Of a stretch of 64,000 nucleotides of DNA, positions 60,755-64,000 are shown in pieces. Under the pieces are notes generated by a model. That model searched no databases, was not told the DNA's origin, and saw nothing but the letters and a program-made list of their open reading frames with translations. Origin of the DNA: CAJXYS01 sp913063035 (lineage in GTDB: Bacteria > Pseudomonadota > Alphaproteobacteria > Rhodobacterales > Rhodobacteraceae); assembly GCF_050586465.1 (NCBI RefSeq), contig NZ_JBOCEG010000009.1:1-64000 (forward strand). Reading direction: 5' to 3'. How positions within the stretch are numbered: the stretch's first letter is position 1; each line of letters opens with the position of its first letter. The position numbers were made by a program, and so were the translations under genes.

Positions 60755-62413
60755 TTACTGCGTGATGGATAGGACCCGGTCCGCCCGGTCGATTTCGACG
60801 GCGCGATGCGAGGCGGTCAGGATCGCCGCGTCAGGCAGCGCCTTGCGGAGCCCGTCCAGCACCCGGCGCGCCGTGTCCGCATCGAGGCCCTCGGTCGGTT
60901 CGTCCAGCAGCAGAACGCGCGGGCGCCGGGCCAGCACGCGCGCCAGCGCCAGCCGCCGGCCCTCGCCGCCGGACAGGCCAGCGCCGCCCTCGCCCAGCCG
61001 GGCGTCCGGCCCGCCCATCCGGGCGACGACGTCGTCAAGCGCGACCGTCTCGAGCAGCGCGCGCACTCCGGCGTCGTCGAGGTTCGGATCGGCCAGCGTC
61101 AGGGCATCGCGCACCGTCCCGCTCAGCAGGGCGCTGCGCTGGGGCAGGAACGCGACGGTCGCGCGCAGCGCGGTTTCTGGCCAGGCCGTGAGCGGGGCGC
61201 CGCGCAGGCGGATCTCGCCCGCCGCCGGTGCGATCAGCCCGGCGGCAAGGGTCAGCGCGCTGCTTTTCCCGCCTCCGCTCGGCCCGGTCAGCGCGACCGT
61301 CTCGCCCGCACGAAGCTGGAACGAGAGATCGCGGAAGAGCGGCGCCGCGCCGCCCGGATAGCGCAGCGCGACATTCGCAAAGGCCAGTGCCGGGGCGTCG
61401 TCCCGGGGCGCTGGTGCAGCGCGGGCCGCCGCGGGCTGGCCGGTGTCGCGCAGGTCCCGGTCGATGCGCCGCGCCGCGACCAGCGTCCGCCCGAGCTCCG
61501 ACAGCCCCCGGCGCAGCGGGGCGATCACCTCGGCCAGTGCCAGCGCGGCGAAGAACCCCAGCGCGGCCTGGGCGGGCGTGATCGCCCCGGTCTCGGCCAG
61601 CCGCAGACCGAGCAAGAGCGCCAGCGCCGCAGCCAGTGTGGCCGTGGCGGACAGGGCGGCGCCCGCGACCCGGTCGATGCTGTCGACGCGGTTGGCCGCG
61701 GCGCGCTGGCGGGCCTCGCGCCGCAGCGCGGCGCGGGTCTGGGCCTGAAGCTGCCCGAAGACGGCCAGTTCCACCCGTGCGCGGAAAAGATCGATCAGCA
61801 TGGTGCGAAAGGCCTGCATGTGCAATTCCGCGCGCAGCGACGGGCGCGCGGCCCGGCGCAGGGTCCAGGCAAGGGTCGCCGCGGTTCCGCCGAGGACCGC
61901 CAGGATCACGGCGGTCGACACCGCCAGGTCGACGAGCCAGGCCAGGATCGCCCAGGCAAGCGCGAGGGTCAGTGCCCCCGAGGCCATCGGGATCACCAGC
62001 CGCAGGGAAATGCCATCCAGCGCATCGACATCCGCCGTCAGACGGTTGAGCGCCAGCCCGCCGCGCAGCCGCAGCAGACGCGGATAGGGCAGCCGCATGA
62101 TGCCGCCGAGCAGATGGACCCGCAGCCCGGCCAGCGCGCGGAGCGTCGCGTCATGGGTCAGCAGACGTTCCCCGTAGCGCGCCCCGGCGCGCCCGAGGGC
62201 CAGGAGCCGCACCCCGGCGCTGGGGCGGAAGAAATCGAATCCGATGCCGAGCCCCGCCAGCCCGGCCGCGCCCGCGGCGGTGATGAACCATCCCGAGAGC
62301 CCGAGCAGCCCGACACCCGCCATCAGCACCATGGCGGCCAGCGCGGCACCGCGCCAGAAGGCGCGGCTCTGGCCCTGCCAGATCACGCGGAGGAGCGCGA
62401 AGAGCGGCTTCAT
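60755..62413 (-). CDS. cydC: Thiol reductant ABC exporter subunit CydC
   Basis: 552 residues: six-helix exporter domain (LSGWFITAAGAAGLAGLGIGFDFFRPSAGVR near 40-70 is typical of CydC) then ATPase with Walker A GPSGGGKSS near 373, signature GAGLSGGEGRRLALARVL near 480 and Walker B VLLLDEPTEGLD. Works with CydD to export cysteine or glutathione for assembly of bd oxidase. Start overlaps the cydD stop by 4 bases. Confidence 0.93.
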   Translation of the reverse strand: MKPLFALLRVIWQGQSRAFWRGAALAAMVLMAGVGLLGLSGWFITAAGAAGLAGLGIGFDFFRPSAGVRLLALGRAGARYGERLLTHDATLRALAGLRVHLLGGIMRLPYPRLLRLRGGLALNRLTADVDALDGISLRLVIPMASGALTLALAWAILAWLVDLAVSTAVILAVLGGTAATLAWTLRRAARPSLRAELHMQAFRTMLIDLFRARVELAVFGQLQAQTRAALRREARQRAAANRVDSIDRVAGAALSATATLAAALALLLGLRLAETGAITPAQAALGFFAALALAEVIAPLRRGLSELGRTLVAARRIDRDLRDTGQPAAARAAPAPRDDAPALAFANVALRYPGGAAPLFRDLSFQLRAGETVALTGPSGGGKSSALTLAAGLIAPAAGEIRLRGAPLTAWPETALRATVAFLPQRSALLSGTVRDALTLADPNLDDAGVRALLETVALDDVVARMGGPDARLGEGGAGLSGGEGRRLALARVLARRPRVLLLDEPTEGLDADTARRVLDGLRKALPDAAILTASHRAVEIDRADRVLSITQ

Positions 62414-64000
62414 GCCGTATCCCCGAGGGCGATCTGCCGATCCATGCGCGCCACGAGGTCCGGGTCATGGGTGGCGACGATCAGCATCGCGCCGCCGTCG
62501 GCCAGCCGCATCAGCCCGTCCGTCACCAGTCGCGCGGTCTCCGGGTCGAGATCGGCCGTCGGTTCGTCTGCCAGGATCACCCCGGGGGACGCGGCCGCGG
62601 CGCGGGCGATGGTCAGCCGCCGCGCCTCGCCGCCCGAGACGCCCGCGCCGGTTTCACCGAGCCGCGTGGCGCGGCCCCGCGGCAGCGCGGACACCACCGC
62701 GCGGGCCTGCGCCAGATCTAGGGCCTGCTCGACCCTCGCGGCGTTCCCGCCCGCCAGCGCGAGATTGTCTGCAAGGCTGCGGTTCAGGAAATGGGGCGTC
62801 TGGGACACCCAGCCGATCCGGGTCCGCCAGGCATCGGCGGTATCGGCCCCGAGAGGCTGTCCGGCCACCTCGATCCGGCCGGACGCGGGCGCGGCCAACC
62901 CGGCGAGCAGCGCCAGCAGCGTCGACTTGCCGGCACCGCTCGGCCCGGTCAGGGCGACCCGGCTGCCGGGCGGCAGGTCCAGGTCGGGGAAGAGCAGGCG
63001 ATGCCCGGCCGCTGTCTCGAAAGCCACCCCGCGCGTGGCGATCCGTGCCGGGCCTGCCAGCGGGGCCGCGGCCGCGCCCTGTCCCGCGATGTTGCGTCGC
63101 CCGGCGGCCTCGGCCGCGGCAAGCTCTGCGGCGACCGCGACGGCGGCGGACTTGTCGTGCCAGGCGGCCGCGAGATCGCGGAGCGGCTGGAAGAAATCCG
63201 GTGCCATCAGCAGCAGGAAGATGCCGGCGCCGACGCCCAGCGGCGCGCCCCATGTGCCGAAGCCGATCTCGCCCAGAAGCGCGAAGCCGACATAGACCGC
63301 GACCATCGCCACGCCAAGCGCTGCGAAAAGCTCGAGCACGGTGGACGACAGGAAGGCGATGCGCAGAACCTCCATCGTCTGCCGGCGAAGCTCGTCCGCC
63401 GCGCGGTCGAAACGCGCCAGGGTGCGCGCGCCCGCATCCAGCACGCGAATGTCCACCAGCGCCGAAAGCCGTTCCATCAACAGCCCGTTCAGGCTGCCGA
63501 TCTCTTCCATCTGGCGTGCGCTCGCCTCGCGGGCGGCAAGCCCCACGAGCGCCATGAAGACCGGGATCAGCGGCCCGGCGACCAGCAGGACCGATCCCAC
63601 CGCCCAGGAAAACCAGAAGCTCAGGGCCAGGATCGCCGGTGGCAGGATCGCCACCCGCATGCGCGCCGGCTGGTAACGCGTCAGGAAGGGGCGCAGCGCC
63701 TCGAGTTTCTGTGCCGCGAGCGCCGTGACCTCGGCCGAGGCGGGGCGGTTCGGATCGAGCGGCCCGCGCAGCGCCTCGTCCTCGATCAGCCGCTGCCGCT
63801 CCAGCCCGAGGACCCGGTCGGCGGCATGGGACGCACGCGCCTCGGAGAGCGCCGCGAGCCAGGCGCGGGCCAGCCCCAGCCCCGCGAATCCCGCCGCCAG
63901 CACGAGAGGCGGCAGCTGCGGCAGGGCCGGGTCCAGGAGGGCCGCGATGGCAAGGGCGACGATCGCGGCCTGCGGCAGCCAGATCAGCGCCGCGGCGACC
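62410..64000 (-). CDS. cydD: Thiol reductant ABC exporter subunit CydD (5' end outside the window)
   Basis: The last 530 codons are visible. The reading frame continues without a stop to the right edge (translating LDPALPQLPPLVLAAGFAG near 63880-63950), so the start lies beyond 64000. Walker A GPSGAGKST, signature GAGVSGGEARRLTIARA and Walker B ILADEPTADLD are present. Upstream membrane segments match CydD. With cydC it precedes cydABX on the same strand. Confidence 0.93.
   Translation of the reverse strand, partial: VAAALIWLPQAAIVALAIAALLDPALPQLPPLVLAAGFAGLGLARAWLAALSEARASHAADRVLGLERQRLIEDEALRGPLDPNRPASAEVTALAAQKLEALRPFLTRYQPARMRVAILPPAILALSFWFSWAVGSVLLVAGPLIPVFMALVGLAAREASARQMEEIGSLNGLLMERLSALVDIRVLDAGARTLARFDRAADELRRQTMEVLRIAFLSSTVLELFAALGVAMVAVYVGFALLGEIGFGTWGAPLGVGAGIFLLLMAPDFFQPLRDLAAAWHDKSAAVAVAAELAAAEAAGRRNIAGQGAAAAPLAGPARIATRGVAFETAAGHRLLFPDLDLPPGSRVALTGPSGAGKSTLLALLAGLAAPASGRIEVAGQPLGADTADAWRTRIGWVSQTPHFLNRSLADNLALAGGNAARVEQALDLAQARAVVSALPRGRATRLGETGAGVSGGEARRLTIARAAAASPGVILADEPTADLDPETARLVTDGLMRLADGGAMLIVATHDPDLVARMDRQIALGDTA

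Overview
The window is GC-rich DNA with densely packed operons, many ATGA start/stop overlaps and no insertion sequences, tRNA, rRNA or CRISPR that I could see. Gene content points to an alphaproteobacterium of the Rhodobacterales (Roseobacter/Paracoccus type). The signs are a urease operon interrupted by small membrane genes, a TRAP transporter operon, a fused MrpAB antiporter subunit, a Rhodobacter-type sRNA carrying a CCUCCUCCC loop, and FNR-type boxes. This placement is an inference from gene content, not from a marker gene.

Region 1 (1-7988): the end of a glycine-betaine/proline ABC importer (permease tail plus ProV ATPase), then a convergent minus-strand block. That block encodes a LysR regulator, an aldehyde dehydrogenase of the ketoglutarate-semialdehyde type, an M19 dipeptidase-like protein, a 566-residue protein I cannot identify, a DUF3726 protein and an Ldh-family imine or 2-oxoacid reductase. 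It looks like uptake and breakdown of a quaternary or cyclic amine.

Region 2 (8173-21369) is the most interesting. Six translationally coupled minus-strand genes (tautomerase-SnoaL fusion, HyuB, HyuA, isochorismatase-like, isocitrate-lyase/PEP-mutase-like lyase, fumarate-reductase-like flavoprotein) diverge from a GntR regulator, LeuC-like and LeuD-like hydratase subunits and a TRAP transporter. Hydratase plus C-C lyase resembles the dimethylmaleate hydratase/dimethylmalate lyase end of nicotinate fermentation. I propose an undescribed catabolic route for a cyclic imide or lactam, or an alkylated C4 diacid.

Region 3 (21370-34806) holds mixed functions: a BCCT betaine transporter, a PiT phosphate transporter, a GNAT acetyltransferase, a truncated hemoglobin, DUF2848, a formate/nitrite-type channel with a probable N-terminal frameshift and a homocysteine methyltransferase-like protein. 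A NOX/ferric-reductase-like flavocytochrome diverges from a periplasmic pentaheme cytochrome c across a perfect FNR box, followed by an NMT1/TauA-type ABC importer.

Region 4 (34807-44555): a CcsR-like sRNA with its own promoter and terminator, the urease operon ureDA-(56 aa)-B-(ceramidase-like)-CEFG, then an OxyR-like regulator lacking the resolving cysteine, divergent from a peroxiredoxin and a persulfide-dioxygenase-like MBL hydrolase, and a DUF1989 protein.

Region 5 (44627-55038): a ynjB-C-D ABC transporter with ynjF-like CDP-alcohol phosphatidyltransferase, syntenic with the E. coli ynj cluster, and a complete Mrp Na+/H+ antiporter (AB,C,D,E,F,G).

Region 6 (55039-64000): a minus-strand respiratory block cydD-cydC-(FNR box)-cydA-cydB-cydX, then a Tat-exported sulfide:quinone oxidoreductase-like flavoprotein, a DUF5368-like membrane protein and a TehA/SLAC1/Ssu1-type anion exporter. 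It suggests sulfide oxidation feeding a sulfide-tolerant bd oxidase. cydD runs off the right edge.
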